This document shows positions 1 to 19,300 of a stretch of 64,000 nt of DNA, piece by piece. Below the pieces are notes generated by a model that was not told the origin of the DNA, ran no database searches, and saw only the letters and a list, made by a program, of their open reading frames with translations. The stretch spans positions 1,054,001-1,118,000 of the forward strand of contig JAJFZO010000065.1 in NCBI GenBank assembly GCA_021397835.1, in the 5' to 3' direction. The position numbers and the translations under genes were made by a program. This DNA comes from Moringa oleifera. Taxonomy: Eukaryota; Streptophyta; Magnoliopsida; Brassicales; Moringaceae. Within the stretch, counting starts at the first letter, position 1; each line of letters begins with the position of its first letter.

Positions 1-827
1 AATGACCCAGACTGTATTTAAAATTATCCTAGAGGAGTTTCAAGTATTAATGCATAATATTTTAAATCTGAAGTATGTATTCCTATGGATAAATGTTGTC
101 TTCCTCAGTGTAATGTGAATGTCTACAGAACAGTCACTTTTTTTAACCGGCAACAAGACCTGCTAATATATGAGTTAATTGTTCTGAAAAATTTCCGTCA
201 TCAGTAAAAGGACTTAGATAAGCCATCATCAAACGTAGTCTTCACTACTGAAAATGGAAGAGCGACCCATGCAAACTACCAACTTCATGTTTGTCAAGTT
301 GCTGAAGAAATGAAAAGGAAAATATCAAGTTGGTATGTCAAAACCTATTTCAGACTACTGGACAGTTGATACCAATAGGAAAACATACATCTGAAAACAA
401 TGAGCAAGAAGAATTATCTACACTAGATAAACTAGTGTCCTAATCTTTAAGTCTCTCTCATTCTGCAATGCTGTATCAAGACTAATAAAAAGGAGAAGGG
501 ACCATCGCTGACAAGCCCAGATCCATGTTAATTTATCCATCACCAAAAAAGTTCACAAATATAATCCTCTAAACTCTTCATGAGAAAAGAATTCAGTCAC
601 TTCTGTACTGAACAATGGCAATGAGACAACGGCTTAACTGACTATTAGAAATACTTTGCATCTCTAAGTACGCTAATCTAACATTTGGATTAAAATATGG
701 ACATTCGCGTTGCATCATGTGCAAGCTTATGAGTGTCGTGGTGCATGTTTATGTGTGAGAGAGAGGAGAGAGAGGAAAGAGAGAGTGAGTGCAAGAAAAG
801 AGACAGATTATGGAAATTGGTATATAC
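1..827 (-). other. Intron of the DUF21/CBS gene (no exon seen)
   Basis: No further exon of the DUF21/CBS protein can be recognised here on the minus strand, so this stretch is read as part of a large intron that continues off the left edge. It holds a GA-rich simple stretch at about 757-800. No other gene or RNA was recognised. Confidence 0.5.
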
Positions 828-2166
828 GGTCATCACTCCAGTTGCTGCACTAACACCAGCTTCACCAAATATGGCTGTTGCAGCATCTGTGACTAAGGCA
901 GTTGCTCCAATATTGACTACACTGACAAAATAAGCAGAACACAGAATAAGAAACAAGTTCATCAGTTTAAAAAAATGGAGTTGATTATAGTAACCACAAG
1001 GAAAGGGCAATACGTTGTGCCGATAAGAATTGTTGTCAAAAACCGAGTAACATCACTTCGAAGCATCTTAAATACACCATTTTCAGACTCTTTCTCAGCC
1101 AACTCACGTACCTGATACAGAGTAATATTGAACAACCAATTAGATCGCAGAATTCTATTAGCTAAACCATGCAGTTCAGATAGACAATTAAAGAAAAAAA
1201 GGGAAAGGACAACAGTTTACTCTGGTAGACAACAGAGCACTACTATAAGGCATTTCACATCCAAAGTTCTGAATTTGAAAAGAGGTTGCAATCTAGGAAA
1301 CAAAAGAGTTTCCATTTTCCACCAATGACAATCCTAGCTAAACTAATAATCGCTCTTAATCCTATCATTCACAGCATGTCCATAAGGGTCAGTATCTCAT
1401 TGAACTTAATTCAACGCACTAATGACAATGCTAAGAAAAAAATTTAAGGTCAAAGATAAATTGCAAAGCAAAAAAACCATACCCTGCATATTGTGAACCA
1501 CCAAAATCGAGAGTTATCTCAAGTAGAACTGACAAATCAAATAACCCAGCAACAAACACCAAGACAGACATAGCTACAATCTAACCAAGTGGAGACACAA
1601 CAGGGGCAGTATACCTTCCAGGGCCACAGTGTGGTAATGGAAGTCTCCGCCATGGAGAAGAAGGCGGACAGTCCCAAAAGAGCCGCCAAGACCAAACCTT
1701 GCTCCTTGAAAACTAGAAGGACCTGCGAAACCTTAGGCCACGCATTCCTCAACAGCAGTATGCTCTGCCCTATCACCCCATACCCCGCATTGGCCACGCC
1801 CTCCACTGCAAACACTCTCTTGCAGCCAAAAACTAAAAGCCCACAAATCATTGCCCCCAAAACGAGTCCCCCTTTCAACAAAACCTTCACAGACTCCAGT
1901 TTCTCAACCGAATTGTCATTTTGCTGGATAAATAGATCATCTGCACCTTTGTCTAGCAATCTCAAGCGAGGTCGGCAGTGTAATATGTTGCCTTGGGGCA
2001 ACCTTGAACTGAAATTTCCTCTAAGACGGCACCGGTACCGGTCGTTACCAGGTGCAATTCCCATAGACAGCTTTGGGTTTCGATTGTAATTTACGAAACT
2101 CGAGGTTCTCGTGCCGGACATGAAGGCAGTTCGACTGAGAATAGATGATTCTAGTGCCACATCCAT
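828..2166 (-). CDS. DUF21/CBS-domain membrane protein, plastid type (5' exons only)
   Basis: The 5' part of a gene for a plant chloroplast protein of the HlyC/CorC-like group (DUF21 transmembrane domain followed by CBS pair and CorC_HlyC domains in complete members). Three exons are visible: 2166-1615, 1111-1014 and 921-828. All junctions are GT-AG and the phases agree, giving about 248 residues before the gene leaves the window. The first about 90 residues are Ser/Arg-rich and look like a transit peptide. A hydrophobic stretch follows (LKGGLVLGAMICGLLVFGC), and the DUF21 start is recognisable from FFSMAETSITTLWPWK, then VRELAEKES and GATALVTDAATAIFGEAG. The family is thought to act in ion transport or homeostasis at plastid membranes. 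The CBS half must lie beyond the left edge. The first in-frame ATG was taken as start. Confidence 0.8.
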
Positions 2167-3077
2167 AACACCTAATTACACAGCTCCAAGAGATACAAGC
2201 AAAATTTGACGATAAATGAGTTAGGAGAAATTCTGGTAACGTAGGATCAATCGGTAACGAGTTCTATGTACATGGGTAGCTGTTTTTCCTTTTTATTTCT
2301 CTCATATGGACTTAAAGGTGAGAAGGGTTTACTGACAGGCAATGATGGGAGCTGGAGTGGGGATATGGAGGGCATTAACGGATTTTTATGGGGGTAAGAT
2401 GTGGAGACAGGAATGGTGAAATCGGGGTCAAAATCTGATGAGCGGAAAGACCGAAAGAGGCTCCTCTCTTCTTTCAACTTTCTGGTCGAGTCGAAGTCAG
2501 GTTGGTAGAGAGAGATTTGTGGGAGCAAGTGGAAGTGGACGCCTAATGACGGGATTCGGCCTTCGTTTTCTTAAGATTCGCCACTATATCCCCCCTTTCA
2601 TTGGGAAACCCGTGAAGTCCCAAGCTTTACAAACCGTTCCTTGGCCTTGCCCTCCTTTGCCTCCTCCCCCATCGAAAGGCAGGCCACCTTAGCTATGTAG
2701 CTCCGAAGATCTTCCTGTCTGAGTCATTGCCACGGTCACCACTTCATATATTTCTTACTGAAAGGGTATGTGAGATTTGGAGATATGTGAAAGTGGAGAT
2801 GTTTTCTGCTTGATTGAGAGACAAATGATTCTATAATCTTCAACATACAGGATGCAGGGAAATTAAGCTCATAGTAAATCTTTAAATTTCACTTGAAGTG
2901 GAAGAGTACAATAAGGCAATTATACAAACACAACATTATTAATTTCAAAGTAGAAACACTCGTATGCTCTCATAAGCCACTGTAGTTTGCACGTATTGTT
3001 TGATGGTACAGTAGAGTCAAAATCATGCAAAGCCATCTTAATTTTCATCATCATCAAGAAACTATGCCGTGGCATTC
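2167..3077. other. Spacer between ABCC 3' end and DUF21 gene
   Basis: Intergenic sequence. It should hold the promoter and 5' UTR of the DUF21/CBS gene (minus strand) and the 3' UTR of the ABCC gene. A 93-codon open frame at 2247-2528 (minus) and an 84-codon one at 2438-2692 (plus) show no recognisable family. They are most likely UTR or chance frames. Confidence 0.4.
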
Positions 3078-9491
<6,414 letters not shown>

Positions 9492-9618
9492 GCTTGTGTT
9501 GTTCCTGTTATTGTAGGAAACGGGCGTGCAAGAATTTGTTGTTTTGAACTGAGAGAAGACGAGAGAGAAATTAGTGTGAGGTTGTGTGGCGATGAACAAT
9601 ATGCGAGAGACGACTTAG

Positions 9619-9628
9619 AGTATATAGT
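9619..9628 (-). promoter_or_regulatory. Probable TATA box of the ABCC gene
   Basis: On the minus strand the sequence reads CTATATAC about 130 bp upstream of the ABCC start codon. That spacing allows a 5' UTR of roughly 100 nt. It is a motif match only. Confidence 0.45.
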
Positions 9629-9639
9629 CTACGAAAGGA

Positions 9640-12600
9640 GAGAGAGTCAATGGATGGATTCCTTCAGCGTAGGATTACGTGGAGAGCAAGGCCGAGGGGA
9701 CGGGAGGAGCAAAGAAATTAGAGCATAGGTGAAAGACTAAAAAGTAGGCACCTTTCCAGGAAAGGCTTGAACTTGGATAGAAAGATTTACTCTTTGTAGT
9801 TTACATAAATAATATTAGATGCTGAAACGGGAGGGATACAGATCTTTTTGCTTATTTGAACTTGATATTGAGTTTTTTAGCATAAAATTTAAAACATATT
9901 TTTATGATTTACTTAATGAAAAATAAATTAAAATAATTTGTAAATTTTATTAAATTAACTTGTATCATAATTTTTTAAAAATTTTAATATAACTAAAATT
10001 AATTGAACATCTTATTATGATTCCTCAGTCTTACAGGATAACAATAGATTTATTATTCTTAGATATATTAATAAAAATATATTTATTTGCACGGTATGTT
10101 CTTTAAAAAAACTTAAAAAATATTTATCTATTCAAATATTAACATATAAAAATGGTAAAATAACCAATTTTATTACCTCATCGATAAACATGCAACACGA
10201 CATCTTTTTAACTTTACACGTGGCAACGAGTCAAATGGCGGCCGAGCATCCCAACATAGCAAACAGATCAGACAAAAATGCTGACGTGTAAAGTTTGGTG
10301 CTGCTTCCAAGTTGTGTGCTCCCCAAGAAACCGTGGATTCTGTTGCCATATTCCAATAACCGATAAGTCAAATGGAATTTCAACTTTGTCTTTTATTATT
10401 TGAATTTTCCACCACCATTGACCAAACGACAATACTTGAGTGCGTTCGGTAGTGGGCGATGTGATGTTTCACGTCCCACAGCAACTAGCATAGGCGGGTA
10501 AAGACGATTCAGCGCAGTTGGATGGGGCCCAGGCCGCTCAAAATCTAGTGGCAAAAGCAGCCCCCCACAATTCAGTCAGTGGACCCCACATTCATTCGTC
10601 CAATAGAGTTGCTACATTTAAGTAATAATGCACATACGGTATGCATATTCATGCCCTTTTTTTTGGCCACGTGTTTGACTTACAGTAAAGAATCAGATAT
10701 TTTTCTGGGTGATTTGATTCTAATATATTTTTTAAAAATATTAATATATAATAATTTAATAGAATAAATATAAATATATTTTTTATTTTTTATATCAATG
10801 TAGTAAATTATTAAAAATATTTTTTGCAATAAATAAAAATCAGATAAGAAACTTTATTTTATAATAAAATACATTAAAACTTTGGAACGGAACCAATAAA
10901 TTATGTTTATGACCAAGCTACATGCTTGTTTGACAAGAAATTAATCAATTTATATTTTAGGAATGTTTTTTTAAACTGTAATAAAGTCACTTTAAAGTAC
11001 CTTGATCAACTATCAGCTACCAGAATTAATTACAAGACAGTGATGTTTAGGGACACAAATGTCCAATTATATGCGGAGTGGATGTGACGTTTATGCCTGC
11101 ATATGCCTTTCATAATTTAATTTAATTTTTTATTTATTAAAATAAAAAATTTAATATACATAAAAATATTTATATAATTAAGTATTTAATTATATATATA
11201 TATAGATATGAAAACATGTTGAGATTTTTTGACACGTAAACATCAGTGGATGTGGATGTTGAGGCTGACATTGATGTAAATATTAAATTATCTCATATAT
11301 AAATAATTTAATTTGATCATAATATTTATATAATAAAATTTTGAATTTATTTTAAAATTTACAGGATTGACATCAAATTTTAAGCTTTATTATACACATA
11401 AATAATTTGTTTTAAAATTTTAATTTAGTGATAATTTTTATTTAATTCTTATAAAAATGATAAGATTGATACAATTTCAGTTTAAAATAATTACAAACTC
11501 TATATACATTGATGCCATATAAATATGCTAAGAATGATAAGTTTGATACAATTTGAGTTTGAATTAATTACAAAATCTGTATTTATTGACAATATAAATT
11601 CAAAATCTAAATTTATATTCATTTGAATATCAATATATTTTAAAAAAATTTAATCTAATAATAAATCCAATCTTAAAATTTGAGAGTTGTAAACTAATAA
11701 TATTCATAATTTAAATTTTAAATTTAAAAATCGATTTAATCTTAAAATATTGTGGACTGTATATAGATGAACTCTTGAAAGCATTTTGCTCTATATGCGA
11801 ATGTGATTTTATTGTTAGTCTATTTTTATATTATTTGTCTTTTCTATTTTATTATTAACTTTTAGCATAATTTTTATTACGTTAAATTGAATTTTTTGTG
11901 GTTCTATTTTATGCTTACCTTAAAGTCATCATGAATTTATGCACGGTTGAATAATTATTTTTTATAGTTATTGTGATTTTGTTGGTTGAGATTGCTGGCA
12001 TGAATTGAAGACTTTATAATCAATATGAAAACCTATGAAGGGCATGTCATTTTTGCTCAATGTGAACTATATATCATTTTATTAATAATTAAAGTTTAAT
12101 ATATGTTATAGCATCAATAAAAATTATAATACAAAATTATATATTTTAATAAAAAAATCACTTTATAAAAAAATTATTGTATTTGTTACAAATTTTTTAT
12201 TATAAAAGATGATATCAATAAATTAATTTAATGGTATAATTATTAAAAAATATAGTTAAAATTATTTTTAACATTATGATAATATAATAAAACATAAATC
12301 TTACTTTTATATTATCTTTTTGAACAGAATTTTACTTTTATATTATGATAAGAAAATATAAAAATTTACTTTTTTAAAATGATCAAATTATTTTAAATTT
12401 GATAAAAGATACAAAAAATATTTTCAAAAATGACAAATTCAAATCTCAAAACAAGTTTTATATAAATTTATTTGTAGACTCTTATATATCATTATTATAT
12501 GTTTTTAGTTATAAATATGACATTATTTTATAATTTTATATGCTTTAAACTTTATGATTAATTTTAATAATTGAATTGGTTTTTAAATTTAAAATATAAA

Positions 12601-12883
12601 ATTATAATCTTAAATAATTTATTAAATATTATTTATAATTTTTTTAATATAATAAACAATCTCCTATATTGCACTGAGTTCGAAACCAGTGATTTCTAAT
12701 ACCTGAAAATAATATCAGAAACTACAAGAAATAAGTATGATTTCTGCATAACACTCTGCATGGTTTGTTTTTATCATCGTACTATATGCAGTAAATACAA
12801 GGTTCTAAAGAAGAAGAAACAAGCTTTATCTAAGTAGATTTTATTCAATATAATTTAAATAGTTTAATATCTTCTACCACTTC
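9640..12883. other. AT-rich spacer between ABCC and the P450 array
   Basis: More than 3 kb with no recognisable gene on either strand. The ABCC-proximal part (to about 10700) is less AT-rich and carries ACGTG-type elements (for example near 10215, 10284 and 10664), fitting a stress-responsive promoter. The rest is very AT-rich, with short open frames of no family character. No element with clear ends was found. Confidence 0.5.
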
Positions 12884-14514
12884 TCATGCAACAGACGAAG
12901 AAAAATGAGGAATGGGAATTAACAGGAGATCGTGTGTCCTTCTTACAGTGATGCCAAAGGCCTCCGACATGTCTAGATTTTCTGGCTTCATTCCTCCAGG
13001 GAGCTTCCAATCAAAATGGAATAGCAGTTGGGCCAGCGGCAGCATAATATTAGGCATTGCATATAAGATGCCTGGACATATCCTCCTTCCAGCACCAAAT
13101 GGGATGTATTCGAAATCTGTACCCTTGTAATCAATTGAACTATCCAGGAATCTTTCTGGATTAAACGTTTCAGGCTCACTCCAGTACTTTGGATCTCTTG
13201 CAATTGCCCATGCGTTAACAATTACTTTAGTTTTGGCTGGTATCTCATATCCATTGATCAGACAGGTTTCAGCAGATTCTCTGGGAACTAACAGGGGTGC
13301 AGACGGGTGTAGTCTGAGAGTTTCTTTGACTACAGATTCAAGGAACTTCAATTCAGGAAGGCCGGTTTCATCCACATTGCCTTTTACATTAAAAACCTGT
13401 CTTACCTCATCTTGTGCCCTTTTCATCAATCTTGGGATTTTCAGCAGCTCTGATATTGCCCACTCCACAACCGTGGCTGATGTTTCACTTCCAGCTGCGA
13501 AGATGTCCTGAAAGACAGTTCACAATGTTTCAATTGGCTTTAAATACAAAGCATCAGGCTAACTCTGTTCTTGGGAAATTCATGGATAATTCATAGACAG
13601 TTCAACTTACTGACCAAGATAACGGCTTTGATGTTGTTGTCAGTGAGGGCAAAATCAAGATCCCCATGCTGTTGAAGCTTTAAAAGAACATCAACCAGAT
13701 CTTCTGCCTGTAATTTTCCAGTTTCAGTCCCCTTTCTCCTCTCTTTATGCTCATTGACGATGTCTTGCAGAATCCTGTCGTTTTTTTTATGCAGCTTCTC
13801 AAGTTTGATCCTCAGTCCACTGAGCAATTGAAGAACTTTACTAGAAGGGTACATGTCAGCCAGGCAGAAGCCTCCAGCCAGCTTTATGGTTGCTGTGATG
13901 ATGGATATGAATGCTTCTTGGTCCTTGCATTTGCCACCAAAGGCTGCCCGTGCTGTTATGTCATATGTCGATGAGAAGATCTTCTCACTCAGATTAATCA
14001 GTGATTCTCCATGGGAACAAATGCTTTTGATAAGAGCTGCCACCTCTTCTTCCCTGATTACTCGAAGCGACTGAACACGTTTAGCACTCAAAAGCTCCAT
14101 AGTGCAAATCTTGCGCAGTTGCCTCCAGTAGTCCCCATACGGTGAAAAGAGGATGTTTGTGGAGTTGTAGGACATTATACTGGAAGCAAGAAGATAGGGC
14201 CTGTTAGAAAAATTGATGTCATGGTTTTTCAGGACCTCTTTAGCAACTTCTGGTGAAGAGACTACAACTGTAGGGACTTCACCTAGCTGCAGTTGCATCA
14301 AGGGTCCATATCTGCTGGCCAAGTCTCTGAGGGTGTGATGGGGCTGTGGGCTAATCAGCTGGTGCAAATTCCCCATCAACGGCAGTTGCCATGGCCCTGG
14401 AGGTGTCTTTGAGATTGGTTTCTTAGCTCCTGGTTGTCTAACCGTTTTCACAACCAGAAGCAGGAAAAGGAAGGTGAGGACGATGATGGTGAAGAAGGAA
14501 AAGCGAAGCTCCAT
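12884..14514 (-). CDS. Cytochrome P450, CYP71D-like (intact)
   Basis: An ER-anchored haem monooxygenase of 507 aa. Exon 1 is 14514-13615 and exon 2 is 13507-12884, with a single phase-0 intron between L and D of VIL/DIF, the usual place in CYP71 genes. It has an N-terminal membrane anchor, a proline hinge TPPGPWQLP, I-helix DIFAAGSETSATVVEW, K-helix KETLRLHPSAP, PERF, and haem loop [10 protein letters not shown] with the cysteine ligand. An upstream in-frame ATG at 14592 would add 26 residues ahead of the normal anchor, so MELRF at 14514 was chosen. In Euphorbiaceae some CYP71D enzymes oxidise casbene-type diterpenes and act with neighbouring CYP726A enzymes. That role is an inference here. 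This is the array member nearest the ABCC gene and the only intact CYP71D-type copy. Confidence 0.9.
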
Positions 14515-14519
14515 GAGGC

Positions 14520-15029
14520 TGAAGAAGACACTAATCTTCCCTTCAAGATAAACAAACCACTCTCTGCTTGTGGAGAGAAATGTCCCTCTCATGATATAAA
14601 TTGAGACAGATTTTTCCTCCTGCTGCAGTTATATGAGACTTTGTGAAGATAAGCTTGGCAATAAATGTTCTCATCCATAAGGCTGCAAAGTTGGTCAGTT
14701 AGGTCTTGATCATCTTTGATGTGATGGGTTGTCTTGACTTCATTGTCGCGTGAAGTTATTCTTTTGTCTTTGCTTGAGGAGCTTGAAAAGACCAGTACTC
14801 TTCTCTTTCCCAACTCTGTTGTTTGGTGTAATTCTGCACCTTTCAATATTGATTTGGTCACTAGAGAGCTAGAGAGCCTTTGCTTTTGAAAATCTTTTAT
14901 AGCATTTTCCGCTGATTAAATGCTAAACGGTTGCATCACCGCTTCCTATCTTCTGTCTGGAAAACCTCTCTCCTTCAGCTTGTGCCTTTTCAGTAACTCT
15001 ATTCGAGGATGTTTGACTTTGCGTATTAA
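14520..15029. other. Upstream region of the CYP71D-like gene
   Basis: Promoter side of the minus-strand P450. A 90-codon open frame at 14589-14861 has no recognisable family and probably falls in 5' UTR or promoter sequence. No other feature was recognised. Confidence 0.35.
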
Positions 15030-15183
15030 TGCCGACTAATGTCTACAAACTGCCACCCCAAAGAGAAGAAATGAAAGCAGTTACTTGCTCTGGAACTTCT
15101 TCAACAGGTTGATGATGATATGGAGCTGGAATCAAGTAAAGATCATGTTTTCTTCTCACAGTTAGGCCAAAAGTCCCCACAGT
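15030..15183 (-). pseudogene. C-terminal relic of a CYP726A-like P450
   Basis: The minus strand translates to [19 protein letters not shown] followed by a tail like PVEEVPEQV. This matches the last residues and 3' flank of the CYP726A-like copies further right, including the spacer words after their stop codon. The haem region and everything upstream are missing. It shows that a CYP726A-type copy once lay directly upstream of the CYP71D-like gene, in the same pairing seen elsewhere in the array. Confidence 0.75.
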
Positions 15184-15187
15184 CTAA

Positions 15188-15375
15188 TCCATGAATGTCC
15201 TCTTAATATAGCAGCTATGTTTTCCTCATGTTTTTCCCATCTCTTTAGTTATCATGTCAAGATTTCATCTTTTCTCAATAACTTTTTTTTGGATCAAATT
15301 TCTCACCAAACTTAATTCACCAGGATAAAGAGTTGATCGCAAGAACCAAGTCACCAACAGAATAGTATTACCTGT
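15188..15375. repeat. Duplicated P450 spacer, left copy
   Basis: The words tcctcttaatatagcagcta and the following block up to the sequence around agaaccaagtcaccaacag recur at 21555-21655, just beyond the far LTR of the decayed copia element. The right copy lacks an internal piece. The two copies look like P450 spacer sequence now found on both sides of the transposon. Confidence 0.75.
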
Positions 15376-15419
15376 TGCCACGTCTGCTGTTATCCATCTA
15401 AATAAATTATTTCATTTTT

Positions 15420-15944
15420 TAAGGGTCATTTCAAAATATAGAGATCAAAAATATTATTTTTTTAATTATAAAAAAAAGTAACTTATGTAATTCATACATA
15501 TAAATTTATTTTGTCCGATGAATCTACACATGTTGATAAGAAAAGTTTTGAATTATGAGTAAAAAATAATTTTTTGTGTAAGAATTTTATCATGAATGGA
15601 TCATGTAATAATCTTTATGACTATTATAATTTTGATAAATTTGCTAAAGTGATTTGAAAACACTTTAAAAAAAGTATGATACTGAGGAGGCTGGAGTTAA
15701 AGAAATTTGTAATAAACAGATATATGAGGTTCATGATGACTGATGATAAGTCTATGAAGACTCAGTCACATGAATTATAAGATAGTACAGATCATCTCAA
15801 ACGGTATACCTTGCATAATTTCAAATTGTAGTTATAATAAATAAGTTATCCCTTAGTTGAAAAGATTTTAAAAATATCCTTATGCATAAGGGAGAGCTTT
15901 CTTTGGAAGGGCTCATTACTCGACTTAGGATTGAAGAGGAAGCC
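15420..15944 (+). mobile_element. Inverted gag fragment of a copia element
   Basis: This stretch reads in plus orientation as the same decayed gag region that lies in minus orientation at about 20100-20600. Matching words include the segment around aagattttaaaaatatcctt with cttaggattgaagaggaag, and an upstream part resembling the gag frame near 20400. It has several stops. It abuts the 3' LTR of the minus-strand element at about 15945, so the two copies lie head to head. Confidence 0.6.
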
Positions 15945-16343
15945 CAAAATTAGGGAAAGATAAAACCTCAAAAATTAAAAAAGATAATACCTTAAAATTA
16001 AAAAAAGATAAAATCCAAAAATTAAGAAAATGTAATACTCTAAAAATTAGAGAAAGATAAAATTTTAAAATTAGAAAAATATATGAGGTAATAGGAAAGG
16101 AGAAAAGAGAAAATAAGATAAGCTTCAAGCTTTCTCATTGATGATTCGGAAGAGTGGGAGGAATGGTGTTTATAATGGAGACTGGTGAGATTTCTACAGG
16201 AAGGTAGTAATGCATACAAGCCACGTTAGGAGATAAGGTTTGTTTGTTGGTAGGCTGAAAGTTAGTAGTAGACCCAATCTTCTACTGCTGAGGTGGAGCT
16301 GATATGTCCAACAAATCTTTTCAAATTCATTATTTTTTTAATA
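15945..16343 (-). mobile_element. 3' LTR of decayed Ty1/copia element
   Basis: Paired with 20943-21545: both carry a run of short A-rich units of the type aaaattagggaaagataaaa, then blocks such as gataaggtttgtttgttggta and gtccaacaaatctttt. Directly inside it lies a purine tract (minus strand AAGTGGGGGA, at about 16344-16356), the expected polypurine primer beside a 3' LTR. The outer (left) end seems to be cut by the junction with the inverted gag piece. Confidence 0.7.
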
Positions 16344-19300
16344 ATCCCCCACTTGAATTTAAAATTAAAATACTCTTTTTTTGTTTCATCGATCATTATT
16401 AAGATTATAAGATTGTGCATAAGCAGAGGTGTCTTTCGATTCAAACTTTTGTGCAGTAATAATGCTTTAGATTATAATAGAGTAACTTTTAATTTTAAAC
16501 TTTATCTCTATAACATCCCACATACAATATCTCTGAGGTATAGTTTAAAAAAGCTAGTATCTTTTTAGCCATGCACATATATCTCAGTATAGTGAATGCT
16601 CTAAAAAATTTACCCAAAACTTTCATAAGAAGCAGTAAACTTTCACATTCACATAGATGAGCCTATTACAATACTCCTATAGCTAGATATTCCACTTTGT
16701 ATAAAGTATAGAGCCATTAAGAATTTAATTTAGCCTATTTTTTTGCTTCAGAATTTCATACTTCTAGTAGAATGGGACTCAGAATAGCATATTTCATTTT
16801 TTATCACTTTATGACTTGTTATTACCCTTTAAACGTAATTCTTGGGATCTCCAGTTCATAGGTTGGGTTATCATAATGAGTGACTCATTATTGTAAAGGC
16901 ATTAGTCCCATTCCTTTCAAGATTTTAAAAACTTTCTTTTTAGCCAGTTTTTTCATCAATAGATCAACTAAGTTATCATTAGATTGTACATGATCTAACT
17001 CTAATAGCTTCTGCGGAGAGGCACTCCTTAATAATATTACGCTTACGATGTATTTGTTGTCTCTTACCGTTATAGTAATAGTTTTAAACTTTTACAATAG
17101 CTGCGATACTATCACAATGGATCAAAATAGATGGTATTGGTCTTTCTTATAACAAAATCTCAGGTACTAAACTTCTTAACTAATCTATTTCTTCATTAGC
17201 AGTAGCTAGTGCTAAAATTGTAACCATTTGTTGCCTTAAAATCTTCTGAAAGGGTGTTTCAATTAGCATCATTGTATCTTTCTAGAACAACGAGAAATCT
17301 TTGATAATGTGATCTAAGGTTCATGGTCCTCTTGAGGTACCTCATGACCCTTTCAATAGCATGCCAGCACTCAATACTAGGTCTACCAATAAACCTATAG
17401 AGCAACCCTATAGCATAAATTATATCAAGTCTAATGCAGTCAATAACATAACGTAAGCTACCTATGATGCTCGCATACTCAATTTGTATAATACTATATT
17501 CAGTGTTCTCGAGCAACTTAATACTAGGCTCATATGGAGTACAAGTAAGTTTACAGTCAAAGTAATTATATTTCTTTTGGATCTTCTCAATATAGTGTGA
17601 TTGATCTAAAGAAAATCCTTTTGTTGACCTAGTAATTTTTATTCCAAGAATCATATTTGCTTCTCCTAAGTTTTCATATCAAAATTAATATGTAATAAGG
17701 ACTTTACTTTCTTTACGACATGAATGTTGGAGTCAAAGATAAGCAAGTCATTCACATAAAGACATATGATAGTGCAAAGATTTTTTTCAGTCTTATAATA
17801 AATACACTTATCACTTACATTCACTTTAAATCTATATGAGACGATAAGATTATCAAATTTTTTTATATTATTGCTTAGGCACTTATTTTAGACCATACAA
17901 TGATTTGTTCAGCTTACAAACTTTGTTTTCTTGGCTTGAAACCACAAAACCTTTAAGTTCTTTCGTGTAGATTTTTCTTTTAATTCTTCATTTAAAAACG
18001 TAGTTTTTATGTTCATTTGATATATAACTAAGTCATGTATAGCTGCTAGGGCTATTAGCACCCGTATGGTTGTTATTCTAAATACTAGAGAAAAAGTATT
18101 AAAGAAATTCACATTCTCCCTTTGTTTATATCCTTTGGCTAAGAGGTGAGCCTTATATTTTTCAACTGTACCATTGAGTTTTATTTTTTCTTTAGTACCT
18201 ATTTGCAACCTATAGCTTTGCACCCTAGAGGCAAGTCTATTATATGCGAAGTTCTATTGGACTCTAATGAGTCCATTTCATCATTTACTGCTTCTTTCCA
18301 TAAATTAGCATCTAGAAAAGAAAATACTTCTTTGAGTGTTTGGGGATCTATTTTAAGGTGTATGCATAAAAATCAACTCCGTAGTCCTTAGAAGTTTTAG
18401 TTCGTTTAGTTCACCTAAACACATTTTTTTTTCTTCAACTGGATCATCAGTTCTATTATTTGACTGATTATTAAAAGTCAAGCCCTCACTATTCCTCGAT
18501 TTAAAAGAAAATTTATGTTCACAAAACTTTGCATCATTAGATTCAATGACTATATGTTCTTTCAAATAAAAAAATCTATAAGTTTTACTATTTATAACAA
18601 TCCTATGAAAACACATTCGTATGTTCTACAAGCAAGCTTATTTTTTTGGATCAGAAATTCGAACATAAGTTAAGCACCCTTAGATTCTTAAGTAGGACAA
18701 GTTAGGTGTTTTGATCTTTTGGATCTCATAGGGTACTTCCATTCTTAGGGATTCTGTTAAGCACATAACATATTATAGTTAGCAGAATTTCTCCTTGCCA
18801 ATGAAAAGCTACAATAGAATTTAATAAAGTGGCTACTACTAATTTAGCAAGAGTCTTATTCTTTCTTTCAGCTTTGTCATTCATTTCAAGAGAATAGGAT
18901 ACAGTTCTTTCGTGTAGTATTCTTTTGGTCCTATAAAATTCAATAAAGGGATCAGAATCATATTCAGTATCTCTATCACTTCGCAGTCTTTTTACCTTCT
19001 TATTATCTTAAGTTTCCATTTTAGTAAAGAATAACTTGAACATATCAAATGATTCACTCTTTTTTTTCATGAGATACACATTATTATAATCAAAATAATC
19101 ATCTACGAATGTTGTAAAATATTTTTTTTCATTTCTTGTTAAAACATCATCAAATTCACAAATGTTAAAAAGAATTAATTCAAGGGGTTTAATTTCTCTA
19201 AGCATTGACCTGTGTGAGATTTTTGTAATCTTAGCTTGGTTTTAGTATTCACATTTCTCAAAATCATCTATAGACATTTTAGGGATGGGGCTTAAGCTAT

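Noticed and set aside
1589..2089. 166-codon open frame on the plus strand
   Set aside because: It is antisense to exon 1 of the DUF21/CBS gene, has no family character, and its frame follows from the codon composition of the real exon.
2247..2528. 93-codon frame upstream of the DUF21/CBS gene (minus strand)
   Set aside because: No recognisable motif and no second exon. It sits where the 5' UTR or promoter is expected.
14515..14592. In-frame ATG 26 codons upstream of the CYP71D-like start
   Set aside because: It would place a polar segment before the membrane anchor, unlike other P450s. The internal MELRF start matches the sister genes.
15950..16090. Regularly repeated A-rich units, at first sight like a CRISPR-type or satellite array
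   Set aside because: The units are degenerate, have no unique spacers, and are part of the LTR pair shared with 20960-21240.
16293..16568. 91-codon plus-strand frame
   Set aside because: Antisense to the 3' LTR and internal end of the decayed copia element; AT-rich chance frame.
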